Of a DNA stretch of 64,000 nt, positions 11,443 to 23,019 are shown in pieces. Made by a program: the position numbers and the translations under genes. The notes beneath the pieces were generated by a model that made no database searches, was not told the origin of the DNA, and saw nothing but the letters and a program-made list of their open reading frames with translations. Origin of the DNA: Nymphaea colorata (lineage: Eukaryota; Streptophyta; Magnoliopsida; Nymphaeales; Nymphaeaceae). The first letter of the stretch is position 1, and each line of letters begins with the position of its first letter. The stretch covers positions 25,929,876-25,993,875 of the forward strand of contig NC_045142.1 in NCBI RefSeq assembly GCF_008831285.2, in the 5' to 3' direction.

Positions 11443-11700
11443 GATCAGTCTAGCAAAGAACCGACTGGAGTACAGTCTGGTAATGAATCGACTGTGGATC
11501 AGTCTGACAATGAACCGACTGGGGATCAGTTTGGTAACGAATCAACTGAGCATGAAATTTCTGGAATACAGTCTGGTAATGAACCGACTAGAGATCAGTT
11601 TGGTAATGAACTAACTGAGCATGAAATGTCTAGTATACAGTCTGGTAAGGAACCGACTGGAAAACTGTTAGGCAATGAACCAACTGATCCAAATACCTTA
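11443..11700 (+). repeat. degenerate coding tandem repeats (QSGNEPT type) in Copia pol
   Basis: After the integrase C-terminus the open frame carries repeated units such as QSGNEPT, DQFGNESTEHE and IQSGNEPT, spaced about 33-60 bp apart (DNA core CAGTCTGGTAATGAACCGACT). The repeats lie in the linker between integrase and the deleted RT. They stay in frame up to a TAA at 11701. Confidence 0.7.
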
Positions 11701-11714
11701 TAAAAGGAACTAAA

Positions 11715-12268
11715 GGACTGAAATTGTCTTATCAAGCGAATGAGCTTACTGTAGTTGGCTATACCGATGCAGATTTTGCTGGTTGTAAAGATGACAGTAA
11801 ATCCACATCTGGATATGTATTTCTCTTTGGAGGTGGAGCAATAGCCTGGTCCTGTAAGAAACAAAGATGTGTTGTTCAACACACACAAGAAGCAGAACAT
11901 GTAGCATGTAATGTTGTCACCACATTTGCTGTCTGAATAAATCGGTTCTTGAAAGACTTGAAATTAGATCTTGATCATGAACCAGCTCAACTATATTGTG
12001 ATAATCAGGCAGCGATATCACTTATGAAAAATGGAGCTATGAGCTCAAAGAGTAAACATATAATGGTGAAATACCATTATATTCAAGAAATGATTGAGAA
12101 AAATGAAATCTCAGTCGAATACATGCCTACCAATGACATGGTAGCAGATCCCCTTACCAAGGGAATCAGAAGACTTGTTTACCAAGCATGTAGCCCATAT
12201 GGGGCTGAGATATATTTGAAAGGTTGCGATGGAATAACCTTGAATGGAAAACCTCGCTACAAACCTTG
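11715..12268 (+). pseudogene. Copia RNase H, joined directly after integrase linker
   Basis: GLKLSYQANELTVVGYTDAD is followed by FAGCKDDSKSTSGYVFLFGG, YCDNQAAISL, SKSKHIMVKYHYI and VADPLTKGI, the standard Copia RNase H set. One TGA at 11935 splits it into two open pieces (11724-11936 and 11949-12269). No reverse transcriptase motif (QAPRAWY, YVDD) occurs between the integrase linker ending at 11700 and this domain, so roughly 2 kb of expected pol is deleted. Confidence 0.88.
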
Positions 12269-12381
12269 AAAGAAAATTCAAGTTACAAAGGTCAAACCAA
12301 TGATGGAAAACTTCGTAACTCAGAAACAGGAAACCCACATAAAGTGGAAACAAACCGACGGTCTCATGGCCAAGTGGGAGA

Positions 12382-12744
12382 TGTTGGGTAGTGGCCTTGA
12401 GCCCTATCCCTTTCACTCTGTAACTACAAAGAAGATCCTGCAGTTATGGAATTAAAATAGGAAATAAATCACAATATTATGTTTCCGTTTTATTTCTTAC
12501 CTTGAATCTCCTTGCCACAACCATAGCTGGGTAATTGGGGAAATCCTGAGAGGCGGTCTATAAAACCCAACGTCTATACCTTAATAGAGCATGGTTGAGA
12601 AATCAATTGTGCACCTCTCAGAAGCAAACCCCAAAAATCAATTTACCTCTTGCTTCTTCCTTTTTCTCTTCTATTTTGTCGCTGAATCGTGGCTGAAGAA
12701 TCACCGAAAGCTTTCGCTGCTTTAGTTCTTCTCTGTTTCCATCA
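12382..12744 (+). repeat. 3' LTR of the RT-deleted Copia element
   Basis: TGTTGGGTAGTGGCCTT to TTTCCATCA, aligned end to end with the 5' LTR. It differs by a 5-bp insertion near 12503 and a 12-bp deletion near 12682. It is followed by the target duplication ATAGC. Confidence 0.92.
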
Positions 12745-15424
12745 ATAGCAACACCTCTTGAAGTGAATTTTGTAAGTATATAATGATACTCTTGTTTGAC
12801 ATTTGAATGGGGTTTAAATGTTCGGCCCCATGCACTCCTTCATGTGCGCCACCCGTTTCGTAAATTTCAGTCTCTTCTCTGGTAGACTTGCTTCACTTAA
12901 ACATACCTAACAGAGGGGTAGATACCCAAAAATGCCTAATCTCTCTTCCTTTCCCACTACTTCTAGGGTTCAGGGAAATGGAGAGTGATATACTCATCAT
13001 CTAAGTATCACATATTCACTGTCTACGGTTCACAAGAATAATGCCCATGAAAATAGAACTCATACACTACGCCCCCTCCTGCTCTCTCTTTCTCTCTCTC
13101 AATAAGTGTTTTACTGTTCCAGCCGTGAACATAAGATCTGCTAATAGATTTTTGGGGCCACCCCGTACGTATATACTTCGCCTTTTAGTGACAGGTCGAA
13201 TTGAAGAAATGACATCCTCTTCGGAATCGATACACTTTGGAATTTCCAGCAATTCTTTAAGAATCCTGCTGCAACTTGTCTGAGCATCTGTTGTAAGTTG
13301 TAACAGTTACTAAAGCTACTTCAAATTCCTTACAGACAGTTAGGCTGCTACAATTTCCTCCAGTTTTGTGGAAGGTGACAGATCTTGATGACGGCATGGA
13401 GTTATGGGTGGACTTTGGAGATTGAACTCAAGAGATTAATTAAGTTTGGAATCGGTTCTGATCTGTGGCAGATCTTTTAGCGAATCTTTTTGAGGGAGGA
13501 CTAGTACATGACGACATTGATGAACCTGCTATGATGGTTATAAGCTCTGATAGCATCATAGGAAAAGGAAAACTGATGGTGCAAAAAAGAGGGAAGTGGA
13601 ATTTTACCACGCCAATGGCAAGTTGAATGCTATATGCTCATGGCTCGGTACATATTTATGTAAGAATGGCATTCACCACTGTTCTGTTTCACAGATTCAC
13701 GATGACCCGATCTCTTGTCCTTATCGATTGGCCAACTTGGACTGAGTTACAGAAGTGTAGTCTGAATTGGAGTATGAATAATAACCTTATTTATTTTCTT
13801 AATGAGATCTGACTATAATTCAAGCCTAAGTTATGAGACCTGTTGACAACCCTAAACTCATGCCACCGACTCTGCAAGCATCCTCTGTTCATGTCTACAT
13901 GAGGAACAAATTAACACTATGTGTTAGGATGCGAACGATTTGGATTTGGATTTCTCTGATACTGATATTCAAATTAGAGACTGTTTAGCTGGTTTTACAA
14001 TTTAGATTCAGATTCAGTAGATAATTTCAGAACAGAATCTAAATTGAAGTCTAATGAAATATTAACCAAATTATGTATAAGTGTTGGATCTTATGCTAAT
14101 ACCAACCAAATTCACTTCGAAAAATTAAAATATGTAATTAAGTCTGAATAAAATTACGTAGTCATATCATGTCAAAATTTTCAAAAGCAAGACCGCGACT
14201 CAAATTCAAAACATTTACATCCCAACTGCTGATATGGCGTCCCCTCGTTATAAAATCAAAACATCTCTGGCATTCCAGTGGTATTGGAGGTGAAAGTACT
14301 TAAACTACCCGGTTATCCAAGTCTAGAAAGATGAGGTAGGAGGATCCTTGGGATGATCAATGATGCCAAAACTTTAGTTGATTTCACATCAAGGGGAGCA
14401 GAAGGAATTGGAGAGCCTTGTTGGATGATTTTCCTCCGCATATAAACAAACATATTCTTGGAAGAAAGTTGACCATATTGATATACATTTCCAGATTGTC
14501 CAAGACAAGCTGAAGTGATGTTTTTAATTAACATCTATGATGAAACGGTGGACAAGATTGTCGGAATTCTGGCTTTAATTATTGAGGTTTTTCAAAAAAA
14601 AGTCCTCACCTCACCTTGTTAGATTTTTCTAAATTTAGTCTTTTTCTTTTCCAGTTTGCCTAATACAATCAGTAGTTTTCGAATTGTCGGCACCTTCATC
14701 TTTCAGTCTCCTAAGTACTACCATTCGAGTGACGTATCATTATAAACTTAACTTATGATAGCTAATGGGAAAAAAGATCAATTTACACTGAAGTCCACTC
14801 TAATACATGAACAATGATAAATTTTTAGTATTTACACGCAATTATCGAGAAGCTAGATGTAATTTTCATGCCCAAAAACCTTTAAAATGATATAAAAACA
14901 ACTTTTTATAGGTAATCAGGATTGTAAACTTAAAAATGTGGACCGTTGATTTTAAAATGTGGACCGTTGATTTTAAATTTCCAATAACATGTTACGTATT
15001 CATTAGGAAAACATGATTCTTGTTGATTGTTAGCTTGTTTTAACATAAATATCATATTTGTGTACTTAAAAGACATTCATAAAATTCTTTTATTGTTTAG
15101 TTTTCAAAACCATCCGTCGTTTTTCATTTTATATGTAAAATCATTCCCAAGTCGTAAGCAAAACAATCTTTTTAGCATGATTGGCAGTTTCCGTTTGTCA
15201 CTTCATCAGTTCATAAACCTTAGACGATGGATAGGTCTTCTCAAAAGAAGAATTTCCAAAACCTGGAAAGTGATTATCGAAGCAGAATTCCTGCGGCTGG
15301 GTTTTGCCAAGCAATCCTCCAGCCTCTCACAGCACGTCCTTTGATGCACGTATTGAGGTGTGCGTGTGATTAAAGGCCGGAATTTGCTTGCCTCAAGCGG
15401 CTTTGATGCGAGTAGAATCAGTAA

Positions 15425-15426
<2 letters not shown>

Positions 15427-15481
<55 letters not shown>
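15427..15481. repeat. (TA)n microsatellite
   Basis: A TA dinucleotide run of about 55 bp with one TG interruption. Confidence 0.9.
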
Positions 15482-15848
15482 CCAGACACTTAGGTTAGAG
15501 ATGAAAATCAGACACTTTCATTTTTTGTTAAAAAATTATTGTAAATAAAATATAAATATCTTAAAATATGTATGAAAACTATTTTAATATAAAACATGCT
15601 TTGATTCAAATTGTTTTTATGAAAAATTTAGATTTTTTTATTATCAAAATATTGATGCTATGGGGGCCATTCATTTTTTCTTATTATAAAAACACTATTA
15701 AAGTGTAACAAATAATCAACTTAATATAGGTTTTGCATCAACCCATTCTTAAGATCATATCAATATAAGGTTAAATTGCAAAAAAAGTCATTTTAAACAT
15801 GAATACCAAAGCATCTAGCTTTTTTTCCTGACCTAGGCGTAAGATTTC

Positions 15849-15850
<2 letters not shown>

Positions 15851-15908
<58 letters not shown>
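15851..15908. repeat. (TA)n microsatellite followed by (GA)n
   Basis: About 58 bp of alternating TA, then TGTTGAGAGAGAGAGAGA. Confidence 0.9.
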
Positions 15909-15912
<4 letters not shown>

Positions 15913-16718
15913 AGAGAGAGAGAGAGATTCCTTTCCAAAGTCCTATGTTTGATAGATGTGTGTGTGTCTATATATAAGAACACATCAGACCCCTTAAAAT
16001 TATCAAAACTACTTTTTTGTGAAATAAAATCTTATAGGCACGATCTTAATATTGACTTCATAATAAACATAGATTTATGTTAGTATTTTTTAGCTTAAAT
16101 GTACTTTTTGACAGTAAAGAAAATTAATGGCTGTCAGTATGAAGATTTTAATAGTAGAAAAGAAAAAAATTTTTATCAAATAAACTTGAATAAAAATTTT
16201 GTTTATATTGAATATTTAGGGTTCATCAATACATTAGGATCTTCATATTCAGTCTAATTTTTTCTTTTTCAAACAAAAAGTTGGAAAAATCCGGTACAAA
16301 TAGGCACTCTAGGAGTTTATGCCGTGTGCATTTAAGTCTATTTCCTAAATTATATAATAAAAATTAATTGATTTCAGCGTAAAAATGCCATTTTACATTT
16401 TACAAAGAGGCCAAGTAAGGCTCAGTAACCATGCATTATATATATAGTCATGAAATTAAGAAGATTAATTGCTTTTACAAACCGATTCATTGAAGTCATA
16501 TAATCTGCTCACTTGCAATATACTGAGCTGATCAATCAGTTGAATCACTTGTAAATCAATAAAAATTTATTATTTCATTCAATCTGGAGAATGAAAACCA
16601 GTAGAAAAACACATTAAAAAATGAAAACCTTTTAAATTGTTTAAAACAATAATAGAACAGCAACTTACGCGCTTCCGCGTAGCCCACAATTAAAACAGTC
16701 AGTCTGGAGCCTTTCGAT

Positions 16719-16841
16719 ATGAATGCCGTCGAACCAGAAGCCGGGAGTTACGGCAGCGGCGGACGGCTCTCCTCCATTGCCGGAGATGCCGCTGTAACAG
16801 CACTTTTTCACCGCCTTCTCTGCACATCCCAACTGATCTAA
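16719..16841 (+). other. short GC-rich open frame upstream of PME A (40 codons)
   Basis: ATG at 16719 to TAA at 16841, encoding MNAVEPEAGSYGSGGRLSSI and a further 20 residues. Its GC content and codon look are unlike the AT-rich flanks. It lies about 420 bp before the start of PME A. It could be a small gene, a decayed exon or an upstream frame in a long leader. I do not recognise the peptide. Confidence 0.25.
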
Positions 16842-17258
16842 ACGCGTATCTCTGAATCATCTTCTCTACTCATTTCGGGAATGCCGTCACTAGACATTCC
16901 TGTCAAAGTCTATCTATCTCTCGTCTTTTAGACCATCCATGTCACGTAATATCTCCAACCACACAGGGCGGGCGTGCTTCGACCGTGTCATTACCAGAGA
17001 GAGAAAGCGAGAGAGGATTCTCCTTCTACTGAAAAGAAACAGAACTTCCTTCTTGTTTTGCTTAGTTCACGCGAAGCAAGAAGCCAAGCACCGGAATTAC
17101 TCGGTCATGTGATTGGATCAACTTTCGTTCACTCTGTAATTCCAGTTGTAGCTCAAGAAGAAGAGGCGTAAGAGAGAGATTCAGATTGGGGATTCGAAAT
17201 CACCGAGTTTTTTTCATCGTATCTGCTATTACTTCAGGCAAAACCAGGACGCAATAGC

Positions 17259-19281
17259 ATGGAGGAAATGGACATTGCGTTCAAGAGGAAGACAAAGTGG
17301 AAGAGAATTTTTTTTGGTTGCTTCTCCGTTATATTCATCATGGCAGCCGGAATTGGTATTTTCTCGGCAGTCGTGCATGCAAACAGAAGCGGCAACGACG
17401 AATTCGACGGAGAGGTAGACAGCCTTTCATCAGTGAGCTCCATTTCTGCAATATGTGGGCGGACAGATTACAGAGATGTATGCGTCTCCGGTCTATCTTC
17501 TGCAACAGGTCCTGAGCCTGCTGGCAGCCGCACAAAACAGTTGATCAGGAAGGCGATCGTGCTCACCATTGTTGAAGTCGCCAGGGTTTTGAATCTCACA
17601 GCTAACATTGCTTCAGCCCATCAGAATTTCTCTGATTTCAGGCAGTTTGAAGCTCTTGCTGATTGCCAAGAGCTCCTGCAGAATGAAATCGACGAGCTAA
17701 GTAATTGTCTGTCTGATGTTTCTGGCAATAGCTTGAGGGAACTTCCAAACAGAGTTGATGAACTGAGAAATCGGTTGGGAGCTGCTATGTCATATCAAAG
17801 CTCATGTATCGACGGCCTGACCGATACCCAAGTAAGATCAATGATGGAGAATGAACTGGTGAATGCAACCAAATTGACAAGCAACGCTCTCGCTATAGTT
17901 ACAGGGGTTGCCTCCATTCTCACTGATCTTCAAGTCGATGCCAAATCCAGTCGCTTACTTGCAGAGGAAGCCATAGAAAAACTCCAATATGATGGCAAGA
18001 AGGCAAGTACAGAATACCCATGTTGGTTTGAGTTGAAGGACAGGAAACTCTTGAGCCTTCATGATTCTGGAAAAGTGACACCAAATGCAATTGTAGCCAA
18101 GGATGGCAGTGGGCAATTCAAGGCGATATCTGCAGCACTAGCAGCAATGCCTGCGGATTACAATGGCAGATATGTCATATATGTCAAAGAGGGCATATAT
18201 GAAGAGCAAGTCATTGTGACAAAGAAGATGAAAAACGTCTTGATGTATGGTGATGGGCCAAGAAAGACGATAGTCACAGGTCGAAAAAATTACGTCGACG
18301 GGACGACGACTTACAGAACGGCAACTTTTGGTGAGTATTAAGAATTAATTTTGGTCATGATTATAGAAGCAATGCTGACGTGCTATGAATTCAAAACCAA
18401 TTTAATAAACAACCTTTGATGAGTATCTAAAGATTTTCAGTAGCATATCAACTAGGATCTCCGATTAATTGGAAGTACCACATTGAATTGCCAAGCAACT
18501 TTAAGTGTTTTACTAGGTTGGATTGAATCAATAAGTCCTTAAAAAGGAACTGAACAACAACTAACTCTTGAACCTGTTTACAGCCGTGAATGGCGACGGC
18601 TTTCTCGCGAAATCGATGGGATTCCAGAACACAGCAGGAGCTGCAAAGAACCAGGCAGTTGCGCTCAGGGTGCAATCAGACCGGTCTGCCTTCTTGAATT
18701 GCCAAGTAGAAGGATTCCAAAACACCCTCTATGTGCAAGCACATCGCCAATTTTACAGAGACTGTGTCATCTCTGGTACCATCGACTTCATCTTTGGAGA
18801 CGCTGCTGTAGTCCTGCAGAACTGCTCCATGTTTGTAAGAAGACCACTTGACCATCAACACAACACAGTCACTGCCCAGGGAAGAACTGACAAGAGGAGT
18901 CCAACAGGGATAGTTATTCAGAATTGCCAAATCATGCCGGATGCGGAGCTCTCCCCTGTTATGTGGAGGATCCGGAGCTATCTCGGACGGCCTTTAAAGA
19001 AGTACGCGAGGACTGTGATCATGGAGTCTACAATTGGGAAGGTGATCCGGCCACAGGGATGGACTCCCTTGGATGGTAGCTTTGCTTTGGCTACTCTGTT
19101 GTTTGCAGAGTATGAGAACAGGGGACCTGGTGCAAACACTACTGGGAGGGTGAAATGGAAAGGGCACAGACTGATCACTAGCAGAACAGAAGCACTTAAA
19201 TACACAGCCATTAATTTCATTCAAGGTAGGCTCTGGCTCAGGAGAACTCACATTCCTTATGCACTCGGCTTACTGAACTGA
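17259..19281 (+). CDS. PME A: type I pectin methylesterase-like, altered active site
   Basis: Two exons, 17259-18330 and 18584-19281, joined across a 253-bp GT-AG intron (phase 1, in the ATF|AVNGDGF position shared with the other PMEs here); 589 residues. A membrane-anchor or signal segment spans about residues 17-39. A PMEI-like domain follows with the four conserved Cys (66, 75, 136, 183). The processing motif RKLL is at 262-265, and the pectinesterase domain follows with GIYEE, QAVALR and GTIDFIFGDAAVV. Family members hydrolyse methyl esters of wall homogalacturonan. Two key residues differ. The first catalytic Asp (carrot PME D136) is Asn404 (GFQNTLY), and the stacking Trp of GRPW is Leu495 (YLGRPLKKYARTV). 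The second Asp (425) and the Arg (493) remain. Wording such as VTKKMKNVLMYGDGPRKTIV resembles the VANGUARD1-like clade. It is convergent with PME B. Full length and open, yet probably weak or inactive as an esterase (inference). Confidence 0.93.
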
Positions 19282-19878
19282 GATTGATTCAGACTGTAAA
19301 ATATGTCGGTTGTTTCTCATAAAACTAGGACATGTTCCAATATGGTAGAATACATCATGTTAAATTGAGGCAGATTTATGCAATATAGAGGTCCCGTTTG
19401 CAAATATCCACATCATAAGAGAGAGACAGAGAGAGAATTGAATGGGAATTCGTTGACAAAATTAGGCATTGAGGTGCTCTCAGTAATTAGAATAGAGCAA
19501 CTTGATCTTAGATCACTGAGATAGCGAGGTTCTAAGATCCATGAATTTAAGGTTGGAACCCCCCGACATACAATCTAGCCTTAAACCAATGGTTTTTTTT
19601 ACATGAAATGTGGATTTAAGATCCACTTATTGAGATCCTCAATTTGTTTAAAAATGAGGATCATACAATACACCTTTTGATGCAGCTTAGAACCTTAGAT
19701 TTGAAGCTATCAAACACAACCTTAACTAATTTTCATGACAAAAAATGCTTAAAATCATATAACATTTGCTTTGATCTTAAACATCTCATCATTGAGAGTT
19801 TCTTATTTCAAATAGCAACATGATGCATCTTAGAATAAAAAGCCACGAATTTATATACCCACACACATAGTAGCGTGC
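19282..19878. other. spacer between convergent PME A and PME B, possible MITE
   Basis: A 597-bp AT-rich spacer with no gene. AGGTCCCGTTTG at about 19389 and CAAACACAACCTT at about 19711-19723 resemble imperfect inverted ends of a MITE, but I could not find a clean target duplication. Both genes' 3' ends must lie here. Confidence 0.35.
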
Positions 19879-21968
19879 TCACAGCCCAGCCGAAAATGGT
19901 ACACCGGTTGCACCTAGCCAAGCACTCCCAACAATGAAGTTCTGGACCGTGAATTGGCTAGCGACGGATGCGCTGGTAATGACCCTATATCCAGGCCAAG
20001 TTACCCGCTTCGCCGTACCTGCACCCGCACCCCGGTTCAAGTACTCCCCGTAAAACAAGGTGCTGAGCGCGAAACTTCCAGACCATGGAAGCCACCCGGC
20101 TGGGTCCACTAAGCCGTCGATCTCGGACTGCATGACCACGGTCCGGGAGTATGCCTGCCATGGCCGGCCAAGGTAGGTCTTGAAGTTCGACTGGACCTGG
20201 GCCAGGTCCGACGCAGCTGCCAACTTACAGTTTTGGATCGAGATCCCGGTGTTCTGGTTCGGGTCCTGCCTCCCTTGAGCGGTGAACGTGTTGCTTTGGC
20301 TCGGGTTCGGTCTCCGGGCATAGATGCTGCATCCCTGGAAGACGACGGCCGCGTTGCCGAAGATGAAGTCGACGGTCCCGTAGATCTCACATTCCCGGTA
20401 GAATTGCCGGAGAGAGTGCACGTAGAGCGTGTCTTGGTAGCCGACGAAGCTGCAGCGGTAGAAGGCCGAGAGATCGGACCCGACCCGGAGGGCCACGGCC
20501 TGGTGCTTGCTCGGACCTGCTGTGTTTTGGAATGTGATGTCCCTCGCAACGAACCCGTTCCCCGCAACACCTGCGTTTGATATGAGAAGCAACTAGTTCA
20601 GGTCTACCCTTTACCAAATTCGACTTGATCAAATCAAGACTTGAATTCAAAAGATCAGATTAGAATCCGAATAGAATAAGGCCTGGCGAACGTGAAAGAT
20701 TTGGAATGCAATGGAACTACAAACGAATTTCGGATTCAATTATTAATACGATTCGAACTCTTTGCAAGGTTCGATAAATCGGTTCAAATTGGAGACATAA
20801 TTATGTAACATTGGATCAAAAACCACAAACAGACGCAAGTTCTTTCAATAGAGACAAGAAACGGTGAATGACAAATTATTGCACTTTGAAAGGAACCCGA
20901 ATTTCTAGAGTTATTTTTCTTTAATTACAAGGAAAATTAAATTAAATTCTTGACAAAGGCCCCTTTTTCATCCAGCATTTCATGTCGGGCTTTACTTTTT
21001 CTTTGTAAATTTCTTAATCAACTCACAAGTTGCAATTACCAAGTGTAGATCTAGAGCTGATAAAGCACCGAAAGGCCAAAAAAGTGGGTGATATCATTAA
21101 TGTGTTGAAAAGCAACGTTTACGCGACTTTATGTCGTGAAGTTGTACTAAAAAGAAAAAAGAATCACTTAAAAACTTGTCATTAGTTGTTTTAGAAAATG
21201 TTATAAAAATGCAGAAAAACTTACGCGATGGAGATGTGATGGGACGATACAGAAATAAAGTACATGTGGAAATGTCAAACAAAAAAATGGGTAATATCAT
21301 TAATGGTTGAAAAGCAACCTTCGGCAACTTGATATCGTGAAGTTGTACTAAAAAGAAAGAAAAACTTGTTATTAGTTGTTTTTTTGAGAAAATGTTATAG
21401 GGTGTAGAAAAGTAAGCAATGGAGATGTGATGGGATGATACAAAAAATAAAGTATACGTGGAAATGTCAGTGAAATCGATGAGAAACCAAGAAAAGGCTC
21501 ATGTTATATGTAGAAATACCATTGAACTTAAACAGTCTTAGTTGCATTAGTTAAATTTAATAAGAATTAACATGGAAATACTGTTTTTATATAAAAACGC
21601 ATTTTATAGAAGAATATATTTTCTCAAATAATGAAATTTTGACTTTTTTCTTTATCAGTAGCAACTTTTGAATTGCCAACTATACAAATCCTTTATATAT
21701 CTGTGGTTTCAATCTTATTAAATATATTGAAGCACAGAATTTCATATAGGGGTGTTAAAAAAGAACAAAAATTTCTTCACTGAAGATTAAAAAACAAATT
21801 ATTAATAACGGTAGGGCTACCTCCCCAGCATCCGTTCATGAGAAGGTAAAAAAATAAAACTATTTCGTTAAAGACACATTAGTAAAGACAAAAAGAACAT
21901 ACAAACATCATCCTCATCAAACAAGAACAGTTTGTCGGGCATAGTCCCCGAATTATTCAAGTCCAACG

Positions 21969-22006
<38 letters not shown>

Positions 22007-22937
22007 CACCGACAGTGGCTGACCTAAAGGTGGTCCAGCCGTCCTGGACATTCCGGCTGCCGGTGATCACGGTCTGTCCGATGCCGTCCCCTACGAACAT
22101 CAGGTTCGTCTTCCCCCTAGGCACGTTCACGGCTTCCTGGTACGTCCCGGCCTTGATGTATATCACATACTTGCCCTTACTCCCACTGGGCGCCGCCGCA
22201 ACGGCGGCCGACACCGTCGTGAACTGCCCGCTCCCATCCTTAGCCACCACCACATTGGCCTTGATCCCACCGGCCGACGCCTGCAACAACTTCCGGTCGC
22301 CGGCCGACAACCAGCTGGGGAACCCATCCTTGTCCTGGGTATAGACCGACGTGGTAGCACCTGGCTGGCCGGGTTTGACCTTGGTGGTCAGAGAGAGAGA
22401 GTTGCTTACCAACTTCGTGACGTTATACAGCTTGTTCTGTATGGCATTTCTGACGGAGCCACTGCTGTAATCGAACCCCTCAAGACAAGTGTACTGGTTG
22501 GTCATGGCCGCACTCAGGAGGGCCATGGTTTCCTCGGACCGGTTCGAGCTCAGAGCCGAGCGCAGGTCGGCGACGCTCAGGGTCAGCTGGCTGAGTGTGT
22601 CCGAGAAGAGCTCTTGACAGTCTTGGAGGGCGGTCTTCTGCCGGAAGTCGAGGCCGGATTTAGCCTTGAAGATGGAGGCGCAGTTGGAGGAAGAGTCCTC
22701 GACGTCCTTCTCGGCGTGCTCGATGATATGGCAGATCATATCCTGGAGGGACCTCTTGGAGAGGCCGGGGAGGGTGGAGAGGGTGGACAGGCAGAGGTCG
22801 GGGTAGAGGGTGCCGTCGCAGGCGGAGCTCGCAGCCTTAACGTCTTCCTCCTCCAGGTGCAAGGACCTGGCAGGGAGGAAGAGCCAGACTGAGGCCGCCA
22901 TTAGAACCAAGAAGAGAAGGTTGGTGGTTCTGACCAT
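19879..22937 (-). CDS. PME B: type I pectin methylesterase with intact active site
   Basis: Exon 1 is 22937-22010 and exon 2 is 20570-19879, joined over a 1439-bp GT-AG intron at the conserved phase-1 site (SATV|GVAGNGF); 539 residues. The start at 22937 gives a clean signal peptide ([20 protein letters not shown]) and lies 75 nt after a TATATAAA box. The ATG at 22979 would leave almost no leader. The PMEI domain has Cys 40, 49, 107 and 151, and the processing motif RKLL is at 215-218. The esterase domain carries [24 protein letters not shown] (D356), [13 protein letters not shown] (D377) and [13 protein letters not shown] (R445), so all catalytic residues are present. It should be secreted and demethylate homogalacturonan after removal of the pro-region. 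Exon 2 is notably GC-rich. The N-terminal half and the phrase [20 protein letters not shown] resemble the ubiquitous PME1/PMEU1-like group rather than the D-G group of this cluster. Confidence 0.95.
20571..22009 (-). other. intron of PME B with internal duplication
   Basis: The donor is GTGAGT followed at once by about 34 nt of pure CT repeat (plus strand 21971-22004). The acceptor CAG is at 20573-20571. The intron contains two direct copies of a unit of about 200 bp (about 21071-21276 and 21277-21469), sharing GTGAAGTTGTACTAAAAAGA and GGAGATGTGATGGGA segments. No transposase or element termini are visible. Confidence 0.85.
21971..22004. repeat. (GA)n/(CT)n tract at the PME B splice donor
   Basis: A dinucleotide run that starts only a few bases inside the intron. 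Reading through it unspliced gives the Ser-Leu repeat SLSLSLSL. Confidence 0.9.
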
Positions 22938-23011
22938 CGTTGTATAGCTTTCTTCTGTGTCGTGTGTGTGGTTAACCACTGGGTGTGCTCTAGCGAAGTT
23001 TGGCTGGCCCC

Positions 23012-23019
23012 TTTATATA
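23012..23019 (-). promoter_or_regulatory. TATA box of PME B
   Basis: The minus strand reads TATATAAA, 75 nt before the ATG at 22937. This spacing matches the other minus-strand PMEs in the window and supports that start over 22979. Confidence 0.7.

Larger units (their letters stand above)
7415..12744 (+). mobile_element. Ty1/copia retrotransposon with both LTRs, RT deleted
   Basis: Two direct LTRs of 370 and 363 bp (7415-7784 and 12382-12744), each TG...CA, enclose the element. It is flanked by a perfect 5-bp duplication ATAGC at 7410-7414 and 12745-12749. The primer-binding site TGGTATCAGAGCC at 7786-7798 fits initiator tRNA-Met, and a polypurine tract AAGTGGGAGA (12372-12381) precedes the 3' LTR. 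Internal order is gag (UBN2-type), CCHC zinc knuckle, protease, integrase and RNase H, which is Copia order. The reverse transcriptase between integrase and RNase H is gone and several stops and frame changes exist, so this copy is non-autonomous. By hand alignment the LTRs differ by about 21 substitutions over some 358 aligned bases plus indels of 5 and 12 bp. This points to an insertion that is old but younger than the remnant at 0.65-4.9 kb. Confidence 0.95.
12750..16718. other. intergenic, no gene recognised
   Basis: AT-rich DNA with scattered short open frames but no recognisable protein, no splice-consistent exon series and no RNA gene. It contains a TGGACCGTTGATTTTAAA direct repeat at about 14940-14978 and two (TA)n tracts listed separately. 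Confidence 0.5.

Noticed and set aside
20109-20650. Arg/Ser/Thr-rich and other frames over PME B exon 2
   Set aside because: Frame-shifted shadows of the GC-rich esterase exon with low-complexity composition.
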